In this document: one piece after another, positions 29,229 through 37,881 of the stretch | How the letters are laid out: the number at the start of each line of letters is the position of its first letter | Numbering within the stretch: the first letter of the stretch is position 1 | Source: Bermanella marisrubri | Lineage (GTDB): Bacteria; Pseudomonadota; Gammaproteobacteria; Pseudomonadales; Oceanobacteraceae | Assembly (NCBI RefSeq): GCF_012295615.1 | Contig: NZ_CP051183.1 | Location: 749,001-813,000 of the forward strand | Reading direction: 5' to 3' | DNA length: 64,000 bases | Translations under genes and position numbers: made by a program | Notes under the pieces: generated by a model | Seen by the model: the letters and a program-made list of their open reading frames with translations, nothing else | Told to the model about the DNA's origin: nothing | The model's database searches: none

Positions 29229-29825
29229 TTAATCAGCCGCTTTTATGGATTTTAGAAATGCTTCTCGTTCATCCAGACTTGCACGTTGCCACCAATATTG
29301 CAACTTGTCTAAGGCAATGTTGTTCTCTGACTTATTGGAGTGTGTACTAGGATCAGCGATCAATATCAGATCAGACTGCTTTGCTTGGTGGTTGCCCAGC
29401 CAAGACTGTTGATCGCCTACAATGTGAATTTTAGGGTTGTTAGAAAACTCAATTGCATTTTCCAATGACGCGGGAGTCTGCCAATTAAACTGATAAGTGT
29501 GATTACCTTTCAAGTTTACATCGAATTCGATGGGACCCGACTCTACGATTTGATGTTGGTCAGAACTCACATCCCACAGCGTTCTATACTGAATGGTCAG
29601 ACGATTAGGACCAGGGGCTAATCGCAACTCAGACTGGCTTGTTCGAAACGCAAAAGTAGAGGCAGGTATGTTTTCGTTGTTTATTTTCAGGAGATCCAGA
29701 GCCTCTGGTAACACTAGGATGGCTTCTTGCTTTGAATCGAGCGTTTCTCCTGGATAAAGTCGAATCGGCCCTGTGTGACTGCAGCCAAAGATAAATGACA
29801 AAGCAAATAGAATAATGATGCGCAT
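29229..29825 (-). CDS. DUF2057 (YccT-like) lipoprotein
   Basis: 198 residues with a lipoprotein signal (lipobox IFGC, Cys15). The rest fits DUF2057: LPEALDLLKINNE, then LRLAPGPNRLTIQYR and a C-terminal LQYWWQRASLDEREAFLKSI, the typical family ending. E. coli YccT has been linked to curli regulation; no such role can be inferred here. It is divergent from purU and precedes the CBS gene on the same strand. Confidence 0.75.
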   Translation of the reverse strand: MRIIILFALSFIFGCSHTGPIRLYPGETLDSKQEAILVLPEALDLLKINNENIPASTFAFRTSQSELRLAPGPNRLTIQYRTLWDVSSDQHQIVESGPIEFDVNLKGNHTYQFNWQTPASLENAIEFSNNPKIHIVGDQQSWLGNHQAKQSDLILIADPSTHSNKSENNIALDKLQYWWQRASLDEREAFLKSIKAAD

Positions 29826-29923
29826 GGGTTTGTTGTTTTAACAGTAAATTCACTATATTGTGCGCTTAATATCCACCCGCCTCAAGGTTTAGTGGAATTG
29901 GATAATCAGTTTTTAGGATTGCT

Positions 29924-30775
29924 ATGGAACCCAGTTATCGTTTAATAATTTCATGTCCCGATCGTGTGGGCATTGTTGCAAAGGTTGGCCAGTTTGTTTC
30001 CAGCTATGGAGGTTGGATTGTTGAAGCCAATCATTATGCTGATCCGACTTCTGGTTGGTTCTTTATGCGTCATTGCATTAAAGCTGAGTCGTTGCCCTTT
30101 GGTCTAGATGAGTTTCGTGAAAAGTTCGCTCCAATAGCTGAAGAATTTGAAATGGATTGGGCAATTGCGGCCAGTGAGGCACCTAAAAAAATGGTGTTGC
30201 TTGCGAGTAAAGAAAGTCATTGCCTAGTAGATGTATTGCATCGTTGGCATAGTGGTGAATTACACTGTGATATTCCGTGTGTAATTAGTAATCACGATGA
30301 TCTCCGCTCATTGGTTGAGTGGCACGGCATACCATTTTTCCACGTACCTGTTGATAAAGAAAACAAGCAAGAACATTTTGATCGGGTTAGCGCTATCATT
30401 GAAGAGCACCAGGCGGACGTTATTGTATTAGCTCGCTACATGCAAATTTTGCCTGCCGATGTGTGTGCTAAATATGAAGGACAAATCATTAATATTCACC
30501 ATAGCTTTTTACCATCCTTTGTCGGCGCCAAGCCCTACCATCAAGCCGCTGAGCGTGGCGTGAAATTAATCGGGGCTACATGTCATTATGTTACTCAAGA
30601 CTTAGATGCTGGTCCTATTATCGATCAAGACGTCGTACGCATTAGTCACAAAGACACGGTGGAGGATATGGTGCGCTTGGGTAAGGATGTGGAAAAAATG
30701 GTTCTAAGTCGAGGAGTAAGATTGCATCTCGAGGATCGTGTATTGCGTCACGGTAATAAGACGATCGTTTTCTAA
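29924..30775 (+). CDS. purU: Formyltetrahydrofolate deformylase
   Basis: 283 residues, standard PurU size. N-terminal ACT domain (YRLIISCPDRVGIVAKVGQFV, about 1-85), then the formyl-transferase fold with active-site segments INIHHSFLPSFVGAKPYHQA and TQDLDAGPIIDQDVVRI. It hydrolyses 10-formyl-THF to formate and THF, balancing one-carbon pools. GGATTGCT precedes the ATG. A shared terminator separates it from the convergent gene at 30858. Confidence 0.95.
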   Translation: MEPSYRLIISCPDRVGIVAKVGQFVSSYGGWIVEANHYADPTSGWFFMRHCIKAESLPFGLDEFREKFAPIAEEFEMDWAIAASEAPKKMVLLASKESHCLVDVLHRWHSGELHCDIPCVISNHDDLRSLVEWHGIPFFHVPVDKENKQEHFDRVSAIIEEHQADVIVLARYMQILPADVCAKYEGQIINIHHSFLPSFVGAKPYHQAAERGVKLIGATCHYVTQDLDAGPIIDQDVVRISHKDTVEDMVRLGKDVEKMVLSRGVRLHLEDRVLRHGNKTIVF

Positions 30776-30803
30776 TCAAATAATCAGTGAATGTGATTTG
30801 GCC

Positions 30804-30840
30804 ATAAAAAAGGCGCTGATTTACAACAGCGCCTTTTTTA
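30804..30840. terminator. Bidirectional terminator between purU and the convergent gene
   Basis: Stem GGCGCTG / CAGCGCC with an 8-base loop, flanked by A6 on the left and T6 on the right, so it can serve both converging transcripts. Confidence 0.88.
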
Positions 30841-30857
30841 TGAATTAAACTCTAAAA

Positions 30858-31817
30858 TTAGCTGCGAGTCTTTTTATATAGAGACATGCTGCGTCCTGGG
30901 TGTAAGCTAATATAAGGTTCTGTATCTGGCACTTGGTTGAAGCTATGACGTAGACGGAAGGACTTGTCCAAGCGGCGCACACACAAGGTTAAACGTACGG
31001 TTAACCAGCGATAATCTTGTAATGAGCGTGTATTGAGCACCACAGAAGCTTGGTTATCTAGAATTTCTTGGCAGATAGGCTCAAGTTCATCGCGGATTTC
31101 ACCACGTTCGCGGCCATCAATAAGCGCTTGGTTTAATGCAAACTCGGCAATGGGTTTGGTTTCAACATCAATTTCACCAGCACGAATCTCAGTAGCACGC
31201 TCTCGCTGCTGCTTTAGCATAGCTAACTTTTCAGCCGCTTTACGCTTGGCTTCTTCTTCACGACGTTTTTGCGCTAGGGCTCGTTCGCGGGCTTCTGCTT
31301 GCTTGCGGCGACGCTCAGCAGCTTCTCGTTCGGCTTTTTCGCGAGCGGCCTTTTCTTGTGCTAGCTGACGTGCCTTGCGGTCTGCTGCTTCGCGAGCTTT
31401 TGAGTCGTCTTTTTTAGGAGCTGTTTTTTGGGCTACGGCTTTTTTAGCGGAACGCTTATCCATAGCATCGATTTTATCTTGCGCAGATTCCAAGCCAGGA
31501 GTGAGGTAAGCAAGAGACCAAACTTTATCGAGATAGTCTTGAGCTTTGTCTGGGTCGTTCTTACTAATCGCGGAATTCGCCAATGCTACATAGACTTCGC
31601 CCACTTGATAAACACGACTATTAATGCGCTGATCATAGGGGGCTAGAGCTTTAAATTGCCAAATTTTATCAATGGCGTTGTTGCTGGCAGGAGAACTCAA
31701 TCGTTTGGCGGCGATATCGGAATCAATCTTCGCCAGTAGCTCGTCGAGGTTTTCGGCGTAGACGGTGGTAGCAAGCAAGCTCACCACTATTAAGGCCGCA
31801 TTCAATAAGGCTTTCAT
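30858..31817 (-). CDS. Periplasmic coiled-coil protein of unknown function
   Basis: 319 residues from the ATG at 31817; a TTG two codons upstream is less likely. A signal peptide ends near VYA/ENL (about residue 22). Residues about 25-125 look like helical repeats (possibly TPR-like: AYLTPGLESAQDKIDAM). A strongly charged Lys/Arg/Glu/Ala coiled coil covers about 130-215 (AAREKAEREAAERRRKQAEA). The C-terminal 95 residues form a compact domain with CVRRLDKSFRLRHSF and a final SLYKKTRS. The layout recalls TolA-like envelope proteins, but I do not recognise the family. Confidence 0.7.
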   Translation of the reverse strand: MKALLNAALIVVSLLATTVYAENLDELLAKIDSDIAAKRLSSPASNNAIDKIWQFKALAPYDQRINSRVYQVGEVYVALANSAISKNDPDKAQDYLDKVWSLAYLTPGLESAQDKIDAMDKRSAKKAVAQKTAPKKDDSKAREAADRKARQLAQEKAAREKAEREAAERRRKQAEARERALAQKRREEEAKRKAAEKLAMLKQQRERATEIRAGEIDVETKPIAEFALNQALIDGRERGEIRDELEPICQEILDNQASVVLNTRSLQDYRWLTVRLTLCVRRLDKSFRLRHSFNQVPDTEPYISLHPGRSMSLYKKTRS

Positions 31818-31958
31818 AGGCAATACTCAATTTTTGTTTTTATAGCGGTATTATGTGGCCATTATTGCCCAGTACTGTGGGATAATGCAATGGTATAGAC
31901 GGTCTGATTCGTCTATTTTTGCTAGTTATATTGAAATGTCATTAAAAAGGAGCTGCTG

Positions 31959-32240
31959 ATGTTACGTTGGGGCATGATTTTACTGCTGTTACCCAGTATC
32001 GTTCTGATTACTTTGTATATGATTGAGGCTCAAGATGCCGCTCGTTGCGCCCAAGATGGGGGTAGCTGGGATTATGTAAAAGGGTTGTGTGACTTTAAGA
32101 ACAATCATGACGTGGTGACCTTTATGTCACGACATGGATTTTGGGTAAATTCGGCCATGCTACTATCTATATTGGGTCTGGCGATGACGACTTGGGGGAT
32201 GATTTTAAGAGGCATGGGTAAGGCCAAAGATCTCGATTAA
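31959..32240 (+). CDS. Small two-helix membrane protein, unknown
   Basis: 93 residues preceded by AAGGAGCTG, a strong ribosome site. Membrane helices at about 5-23 and 60-83 flank a short loop with two Cys (RCAQDGGSWDYVKGLCDF) that would lie in the periplasm if the usual orientation holds and could form a disulfide. No family recognised. Convergent with the TonB-like gene (12 bp between stops). Confidence 0.7.
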   Translation: MLRWGMILLLLPSIVLITLYMIEAQDAARCAQDGGSWDYVKGLCDFKNNHDVVTFMSRHGFWVNSAMLLSILGLAMTTWGMILRGMGKAKDLD

Positions 32241-32252
32241 CCTTCAGAGTTT

Positions 32253-33035
32253 TTATCCACCTTTACCCGAGTAGCGGAACTCAAGGTGTCGGTAATAGCG
32301 GCTTAACCTTGGGTTTTGCGGAATGTGATAGCGCATGACACTGCGAATAGCACGTAGAGCACTCTGATCCAAATGGGCATCGCCACTGGGTAGATGCACC
32401 CAAGCACTGCGTAAGTAACCTTCGCTATTGATATCCATACGAATAATACCCCACGCACTAGGATCGATATTGTTGGGTTTGACCCATACGTAATTGACTT
32501 GCTCGGTGATGCGCTTTAGGACTTCATTAAACCATCGTGCTTTTTCTTCTTCATTTGAGTTCAACGGGCTGTCCACACGGTTGTCGGCGAGATCCTGATC
32601 ACTGAGTGATTCTAAGCCTTGCGATTGAAGGTCCACTTGTTCTGATCTTGACTGTTCCTGTGACGAATCTAGGGATTCTATTTTTTGCCCTCGTTTTGCT
32701 GCGGCAATCACTTGTTCAATGGATCGAGTGGATTTAGGCTCCGGCTCTTCCTGAGTTAAATTGCTACTGGCCGCGCTGGATGCTGCTTTTGTTGCTGTTT
32801 CTAATGTGCCATCTTGATTATTGGCTTTGTTTAAATCGTCTTCTAAATGCTGGGGTGGGGGCGGTTGGTCTTTTTCTTGTACCATTCTCGGCTGCAGAGC
32901 GATTTCTATTCGACGGTCTTGTTCCGTCTGCGCAGGCGTATTAAAGAATACTGATAGATCGGCCATAAACAACCAATAAAGCAATACGTGTATAGCAAAA
33001 CTCACTGCAATCGTTGTGATTAAAGCTCGATTCAT
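32253..33035 (-). CDS. TonB-like energy-transducing protein
   Basis: 260 residues: an N-terminal membrane helix (about 7-27, IAVSFAIHVLLYWLFMADLS), a polar linker with a short PPPP run and many Gln/Ser/Glu, and a C-terminal TonB-type domain at about 165-258 (GIIRMDINSEGYLRSAWVHLPSGDAHLDQSALRAIR written as separate motifs: INSEGYLRSAWV, SALRAIRSV). There is no ExbB/ExbD or receptor nearby, and the linker lacks long Pro-Lys/Pro-Glu repeats. It could be a TonB paralogue for a specific receptor or a TolA-like protein. Confidence 0.75.
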   Translation of the reverse strand: MNRALITTIAVSFAIHVLLYWLFMADLSVFFNTPAQTEQDRRIEIALQPRMVQEKDQPPPPQHLEDDLNKANNQDGTLETATKAASSAASSNLTQEEPEPKSTRSIEQVIAAAKRGQKIESLDSSQEQSRSEQVDLQSQGLESLSDQDLADNRVDSPLNSNEEEKARWFNEVLKRITEQVNYVWVKPNNIDPSAWGIIRMDINSEGYLRSAWVHLPSGDAHLDQSALRAIRSVMRYHIPQNPRLSRYYRHLEFRYSGKGG

Positions 33036-33111
33036 ATCGTTATTATTGTGTGTCGATATCAGTCATGAGACATTAGTGAAATTGATCATTCAAGACAAGA
33101 GTTAACGTTAA

Positions 33112-33606
33112 ATGTCGGTTTACAGTGCTGCAAGTTACGATTTTTGCCCCAATTGCGGTTGCAATACAGAAATCAAAGAAGTGGATGGACTATTAATCAA
33201 AGCGTGTGCCGACGAGTGTGGTTTTGCACATTTCAATAATCCAACACCAGTAACCGCTATCATTGTAGAAACCGATGAAGGGATTGTGCTCGCGCATAAT
33301 GTTGCGTGGCCTGAAGGCAAGTACAGCATCATCACCGGTTATGTAGACCCTTATGAAACGCCACAAGAAACAGCTATACGTGAAACGAAAGAGGAGTTAA
33401 ATCTCGATGCATATGATCCTGTGTTCGTGGGACACTATATGTTCGAGATGAAAAATCAGTTGATTATTGGTTATGCGGTAAAGGCGAAGGGTAACATCAA
33501 GTTAAACGAAGAATTGGATGACTATAAAATAATTAGTAAAGACAAGCTGAAAGGCTGGGACAGTGCCACGGGGCAAACCGTTTGGGATTGGTTGGCGATG
33601 ACTTAG
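33112..33606 (+). CDS. NUDIX hydrolase with N-terminal zinc ribbon
   Basis: 164 residues. A ribbon with Cys12, Cys15, Cys32 and Cys36 (FCPNCGC...ACADECGF) precedes the NUDIX fold. The NUDIX box GYVDPYETPQETAIRETKEE matches G-x5-E-x7-RE-x2-EE. The layout is like NudC (NADH/NAD-cap pyrophosphatase) but the protein is shorter and lacks the NudC N-terminal domain, so the substrate is uncertain. It is divergent from the TonB-like gene and overlaps the convergent ychJ-like gene by 4 bases. Confidence 0.82.
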   Translation: MSVYSAASYDFCPNCGCNTEIKEVDGLLIKACADECGFAHFNNPTPVTAIIVETDEGIVLAHNVAWPEGKYSIITGYVDPYETPQETAIRETKEELNLDAYDPVFVGHYMFEMKNQLIIGYAVKAKGNIKLNEELDDYKIISKDKLKGWDSATGQTVWDWLAMT

Positions 33607-34055
33607 CTATTGCCACAGCACTTTTTGAATTTTTTACCACTGCCACACAAACACAAGGCATTGCGTTCCTGTTGAACGCTGCCTTGTTCTACATCGCCGT
33701 CCACATATAACCAGTGTCCGTTTTTCTGAAGAAAGCGACTGCGTTCTCTAAGAAAGCCATATTGCTTTGGTGCTGTTTCGAAATAAGCAATGAAGTGCAC
33801 CCAGTCTTTTCCATGATCGATGATGTCGAGACGACGCCATTGTGGATCGGGATCAATGCTCAAATCTGGAGGGCATGTGGTTTCGTGCCATGTCTCTCGC
33901 AAGTAGTTGCCTAGACCCAAAACAAATGCGCTAAAACGCGAGCGCATCAGTTGTTCCGGTGAACGAGCAACGGCTTTACCTTTATGCAGAGGCTCGCAGC
34001 ACTCTGCATAGCTTTTAGGATTGCTCTTCTGCATTTGGCAAGGACAAATAGACAT
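33603..34055 (-). CDS. ychJ: YchJ-family SEC-C zinc-binding protein
   Basis: 150 residues from the ATG at 34055; upstream in-frame starts would extend into the preceding gene without homology. An N-terminal Cys cluster (ICPCQMQKSNPKSYAECC), the core LMRSRFSAFVLG with LRETWHETTCP, ERSRFLQKNGHWLYVDG, and a C-terminal SEC-C motif LCLCGSGKKFKKCCG are all as in E. coli YchJ (UPF0225). SEC-C motifs bind zinc. The biochemical role is not established. Starts 10 bp after the DUF3549 gene stops. Confidence 0.88.
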   Translation of the reverse strand: MSICPCQMQKSNPKSYAECCEPLHKGKAVARSPEQLMRSRFSAFVLGLGNYLRETWHETTCPPDLSIDPDPQWRRLDIIDHGKDWVHFIAYFETAPKQYGFLRERSRFLQKNGHWLYVDGDVEQGSVQQERNALCLCGSGKKFKKCCGNS

Positions 34056-34065
34056 AAGAACTTCG

Positions 34066-35127
34066 TTACGACTGTTGCTTGCTTTGTAAAAGTGCTTGCA
34101 TGGCATGCCCGAGTATTTCAGGGCGGTCTTCACTGCGCAGTTCATTCAGTAAAAGATTACGAGTACCTGGCAAGTACAATAAATCCCCGACTATTTTTAT
34201 GAAACTAGTGAAGTTGGCGCGTCCATCTTCGCCTGCATTGAGCGCTGCTAAATTCAATAAAAATGGACGGATCTGATGAGGCATGAACGCAAGGTCTTGG
34301 TAATTACGCGTGGCAAACGCTAAGACACAAGCCACATCGGTGGCATAGGCACTGTCCATCCAGCTCTGCCAGGTCTCGATGCGTAAGGTGTCACTATGGG
34401 TAGCGCCAATGATGCGTAAGCAGGCTTCTACTATGGTGCTTTGAGTATCTTCGCGAAGTGCTTTTTCTAAGCGTACTTTCGCTGCCTCGGCAATTTCAAC
34501 GCTTGGTTTTTGGTGCTCCAAGCACTGCGCAAAGGCCAGTAATACTTCAGCTGGCAAGTTTGGCAGGCAAGCCTTTAAACTAACCTGATTATCATCCAAG
34601 CGAGCACTTACATCAGCAATTCCTTGCACGCCTAAGTTTTGCCATTCTTTTAAGTTTTCTGAGTTCATAGCGCCAGCTTGAAGATAGCGTTTTACTCCGT
34701 CGTAATGGGAGGACGGTTTGCGATGAGCGCTGGCCTGTATTAAAGCATGGAGATTTGCTAATCGAATTTCGTCCGGATTGAAGGCAAATGGATTGTCTTT
34801 CAGTGGATCTTCGATCTCTGAGTCCGCTTGCAGAGGTTTTTCACTCAGTGTGATGAGGCGATTGACCAAGTCATCACGTACGTAGGGGATAAGTTTACCT
34901 TGTTCATCCAAAGGCCATTTGAGAAACATAAGGGTTTCATTTTCAATTTGTTTGGGGTGGCTGATGAATAGGGCTAGCCAAGCATGCTGCAAATAAGGCG
35001 CAGGGTAAGGGATCTGCCCCTGTTCAAATTGTTGAAACTCGTGCTTGTCCAGTTTTTTGATTCGGCGACCCACATCAAATAAGCGGTATTGGCCTTCAAG
35101 CTGAGAAAGGTATTGAGTTAATTCCAT
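34066..35127 (-). CDS. DUF3549 family protein
   Basis: 353 residues. The N-terminal block (QLEGQYRLFDVGRRIKKLDK, QFEQGQIPYPAPYLQHAWLAL) matches what I recall of DUF3549, a gammaproteobacterial family of unknown function. The rest looks helical, with HEAT-like stretches and a conserved ending (LLYLPGTRNLLLNELRSE). Soluble, no signal peptide. Between cobS and ychJ on the same strand, probably one transcript. Confidence 0.7.
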   Translation of the reverse strand: MELTQYLSQLEGQYRLFDVGRRIKKLDKHEFQQFEQGQIPYPAPYLQHAWLALFISHPKQIENETLMFLKWPLDEQGKLIPYVRDDLVNRLITLSEKPLQADSEIEDPLKDNPFAFNPDEIRLANLHALIQASAHRKPSSHYDGVKRYLQAGAMNSENLKEWQNLGVQGIADVSARLDDNQVSLKACLPNLPAEVLLAFAQCLEHQKPSVEIAEAAKVRLEKALREDTQSTIVEACLRIIGATHSDTLRIETWQSWMDSAYATDVACVLAFATRNYQDLAFMPHQIRPFLLNLAALNAGEDGRANFTSFIKIVGDLLYLPGTRNLLLNELRSEDRPEILGHAMQALLQSKQQS

Positions 35128-35167
35128 AATCAGACTGTCTTAAAAAATAGTGGCGTATTGTACCTGA

Positions 35168-35929
35168 TTAGGCTGCAAAAAAGGCAGACATGGCTAGGTA
35201 AAAACTTACCTCAAATATTTGCTGAGCGGCACCCAAGGCGTCGCCTGTATAACCGCCTAGTCGGTGCTTGAACCATTGCCGAATCCATAATAAATGTACA
35301 CCGCCTAATGTCACCATGATTAATGTCAGTTGCCAGTTAAGCAAACTACAAACGAGTAGTGTTGATCCCCAAGCGAATAACATATCTCTGATATGCCATT
35401 GCTGGGCAATGGGCTTGGCTTTGCTGGCTTGGTCATCTTGTACATATGGCAGAATCATAATGAGGCTAATTGCGAAAGCACGACTCAAGGTATACCCAAT
35501 AACAAGCGCAACAAACAGCTGCGAAATAGGTAAGGACGTTAAAGCAAGCCATTTTAGGGATAGGATGCTGATTAAACCGATTACACCATAGGTACCGAGA
35601 CGGCTATCCTTCATAATGCGTAAAACATCGTCTTTATGCCAGCCTCCACCAAATCCATCGCAGAGGTCTGCGAAACCATCTTCATGAAATGCTCCAGTGA
35701 GTAAAATACTGGCGATGATTGCGACCAGCAGACTGATATGAACGTTGAAGATTTGATGGCTTAAGTAAAAACTGCCAAATACTAGGCATCCTAAAAGCGT
35801 ACCAATTAGTGGAAAAAAGGCACTGGCGCGATTAAGTTGCTCATTTCCGTATTGGACCCAAGACGGGCAGGGCAGTCGAGTATAAAATGCAAGACCATTA
35901 AAGGCCCGCTCAAGTAGGGTAAATAGCAT
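35168..35929 (-). CDS. cobS: Adenosylcobinamide-GDP ribazoletransferase
   Basis: 253 residues with several membrane helices, as usual for CobS. The conserved acidic motif GAFHEDGFADLCDGFGGG (about 80-97) and SRLGTYGVIGLISILSLKW are clear, and GGYTGDALGAAQQIFEV near the C-terminus is the second family signature. It joins adenosylcobinamide-GDP and alpha-ribazole in the nucleotide-loop assembly of B12. No other cobalamin gene is present in the window, and I see no cobalamin riboswitch upstream. Confidence 0.93.
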   Translation of the reverse strand: MLFTLLERAFNGLAFYTRLPCPSWVQYGNEQLNRASAFFPLIGTLLGCLVFGSFYLSHQIFNVHISLLVAIIASILLTGAFHEDGFADLCDGFGGGWHKDDVLRIMKDSRLGTYGVIGLISILSLKWLALTSLPISQLFVALVIGYTLSRAFAISLIMILPYVQDDQASKAKPIAQQWHIRDMLFAWGSTLLVCSLLNWQLTLIMVTLGGVHLLWIRQWFKHRLGGYTGDALGAAQQIFEVSFYLAMSAFFAA

Positions 35930-36332
35930 ATTGATGCGAAAGTTAGATATATGACTGAATGGGCACTATATCAGAAGCGAACGTTGTGGAGTCACCAAAA
36001 CGTCATTTCATAGAAGGTGGTTAAAAAATTGTTGAGAACTTTAATAAAAGTCTTGACATGGACCTTTTGGGTCAATGTTTATACACATTTTACAGTTTGG
36101 TTGTTGATATAATAATCAAAACGATATAAATCCCAAAAAATCACTATAAAAATAACGTAAGTTATTGTTTTTAAAGGAAATATTTGTTTAGGTTAAAAAG
36201 TGTACAATCTGTAAACCCTATAGGAATTGAGCCACTTAGATGAACTTTTCAAATCATTATTCACAAAGTTATCCACAGAAACTGGGGATAATCATTACTG
36301 ATGTTTTTTTGACGAATTAGGAGGTACAAAAA
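35930..36332. other. AT-rich intergenic region with DnaA-box cluster
   Basis: No gene. Three exact TTATNCACA DnaA boxes lie on the + strand: TTATACACA (36079-36087), TTATTCACA (36257-36265) and TTATCCACA (36269-36277). An inverted near-match TGGGGATAA (36283-36291, reads TTATCCCCA) follows. The stretch between the first and second boxes is very AT-rich and includes the imperfect palindrome TTGATATAATAATCAA. Genes to the left mostly run leftward, and those to the right (to 41971) run rightward. There is no dnaA, mnmG or gyrB nearby and I see no GATC site, so an origin is only one option; a DnaA-titrating or DnaA-regulated locus is another. Confidence 0.6.
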
Positions 36333-36560
36333 ATGATGTGGATTGCAGTCGGCACCTTTGTTGTCGGGTTGGTGTTTGCTTACTTCTTCTTTGCTTTGCC
36401 GGCGAAACGCCAAGCCGAGAGCCATACAGAAGATCTTAAAGCAGCAAAAAACCTGTTAGACGAAGCTCAACAAGAAAGAGAAGCGCTAAAACAAAAGGTT
36501 GCAGATTTAGAGTATCAACTGAAAGAGGCGCAAAAAGACCTAGAGGCGACCAAGCGTTAA
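36333..36560 (+). CDS. Small membrane-anchored coiled-coil protein
   Basis: 75 residues with a very strong ribosome site (AGGAGGT) before the ATG. One membrane helix (about 3-23) is followed by a continuous charged coiled coil (ESHTEDLKAAKNLLDEAQ and KQKVADLEYQLKEAQKD). No family recognised. It sits immediately downstream of the DnaA-box cluster and is the first of a series of rightward genes. Confidence 0.75.
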   Translation: MMWIAVGTFVVGLVFAYFFFALPAKRQAESHTEDLKAAKNLLDEAQQEREALKQKVADLEYQLKEAQKDLEATKR

Positions 36561-36699
36561 CGAATCTTTATGAGGCGGACTTGGAACTAGGACACAAAGC
36601 GCAGTAAAAGTCAGTTTCAGCCTGCCATTTCGCATTGCCGCTTCTCATGAGCGTGGATAAGATACGGCCCTTACAAAAATAATAATACAAGGGTCATTT

Positions 36700-37866
36700 A
36701 TGCGCGTAATTAGTTTACCGTCGCTTTTCTGTGCTTTTTTTCTTTTGATCGGATGTGAGGAAGAGGAAAGCGGATTTAGCTTTTCTCGTGATGCAACCAT
36801 GGAAAATCCTAATGGAACAGCATCTAAACTAGAAGAATTTAATTCAAGAATTTTTGAGGATTACCGCTTAGTCTCTGGTGATGGAAGAACCTGTGGATTT
36901 GCTTCCGCCAACGCATTCAATACCAGTAGCTTTTTAAATTGTTGGGGGCGCTCTATTCCTGCCAACCAGAGGGCTCAAGTTAATACCAATGTTTCTGGTC
37001 AAAATCATGTACTGAGCATCGGTGCAGACCATGTCTGTACGATAGAAACAACGGATGCTCGCACAGTGCGCTGTGATGGTAGTAATCAATTTGGTGAAAA
37101 TACCGATCCGGAACCTGCATTTACGAACGGGTATCAAGGCCACTGGGTGGATAAACCCTATTTGATTGCATCAGGCGATCATCACAACTGTGCTTTGGAT
37201 TATTACGGAGTTTATTGCTGGGGTAAGAATGAACAAGGACAGACAGATGTTCCTAGTTTAACAGCGCCTAAATGGATTGCAGCGGGTGGGGATACCAGCT
37301 GTGCCATTGATGGAGACGGCTATGTGTCTTGTTGGGGCGACAATGGTCTTGGTCAGACAGAGGTTCCAGCTAATTTGGGTATGGTGAAACATTTGGATGT
37401 CGGATCAGAATTTGCCTGTGCCATTACACTACAGGACGATGTCGTTTGTTGGGGCGCCACGGGCAATTGGGATAAAGAGTTACAGGATTCCTATACTAAT
37501 CCGGTGCACATCAGTGTCGGTGCCAATCATGCTTGTATCATTGATGATATAGGTGGTGAACAATTTGAGTTAGATTGCTTTGGTAGGGATAACGCGCAGG
37601 AAAATCTACTGAGTGTTCCTTCCATTTTTACCGATGTACCTGGCTTTAATCCTAAAACCGTCGACGCAGGAGTGGGTCATACGTGTATGATTGCGGATTA
37701 TACTGGTTATTTTCAGGCCGAGTCTGGGAGCATGGATGCACAGACAACTCAAGGTATCGCCTGTTGGGGACGCAATGAATCAAATCAAAGTCGCCCTCCC
37801 TTAAAAGCGTGTTTCGGGTACTATGATCAAGATTCAGAAGAAGCCCGTAGATGTATCAACTTTTAA
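36700..37866 (+). CDS. RCC1-repeat-like lipoprotein
   Basis: 388 residues with a lipoprotein signal (LLIGC, Cys19) followed by EEEE. The body contains at least five RCC1-type beta-propeller blades, recognised by the recurring pattern of a Cys strand and C-W-G turns: TCGFASAN...LNCWGRS, NCALDYYGVYCWGKNEQGQT, SCAIDGDGYVSCWGDNGLGQT, ACAITLQDDVVCWG, and IACWGRNESNQS. The paired Cys may form disulfides. Such propellers mediate binding; no partner is evident. Confidence 0.75.
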   Translation: MRVISLPSLFCAFFLLIGCEEEESGFSFSRDATMENPNGTASKLEEFNSRIFEDYRLVSGDGRTCGFASANAFNTSSFLNCWGRSIPANQRAQVNTNVSGQNHVLSIGADHVCTIETTDARTVRCDGSNQFGENTDPEPAFTNGYQGHWVDKPYLIASGDHHNCALDYYGVYCWGKNEQGQTDVPSLTAPKWIAAGGDTSCAIDGDGYVSCWGDNGLGQTEVPANLGMVKHLDVGSEFACAITLQDDVVCWGATGNWDKELQDSYTNPVHISVGANHACIIDDIGGEQFELDCFGRDNAQENLLSVPSIFTDVPGFNPKTVDAGVGHTCMIADYTGYFQAESGSMDAQTTQGIACWGRNESNQSRPPLKACFGYYDQDSEEARRCINF

Positions 37867-37881
37867 TTTAAGGAGTCACAG

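Noticed and set aside
35930-36060. Cobalamin riboswitch before cobS
   Set aside because: No B12-box-like sequence or suitable stem arrangement could be found upstream of the gene.
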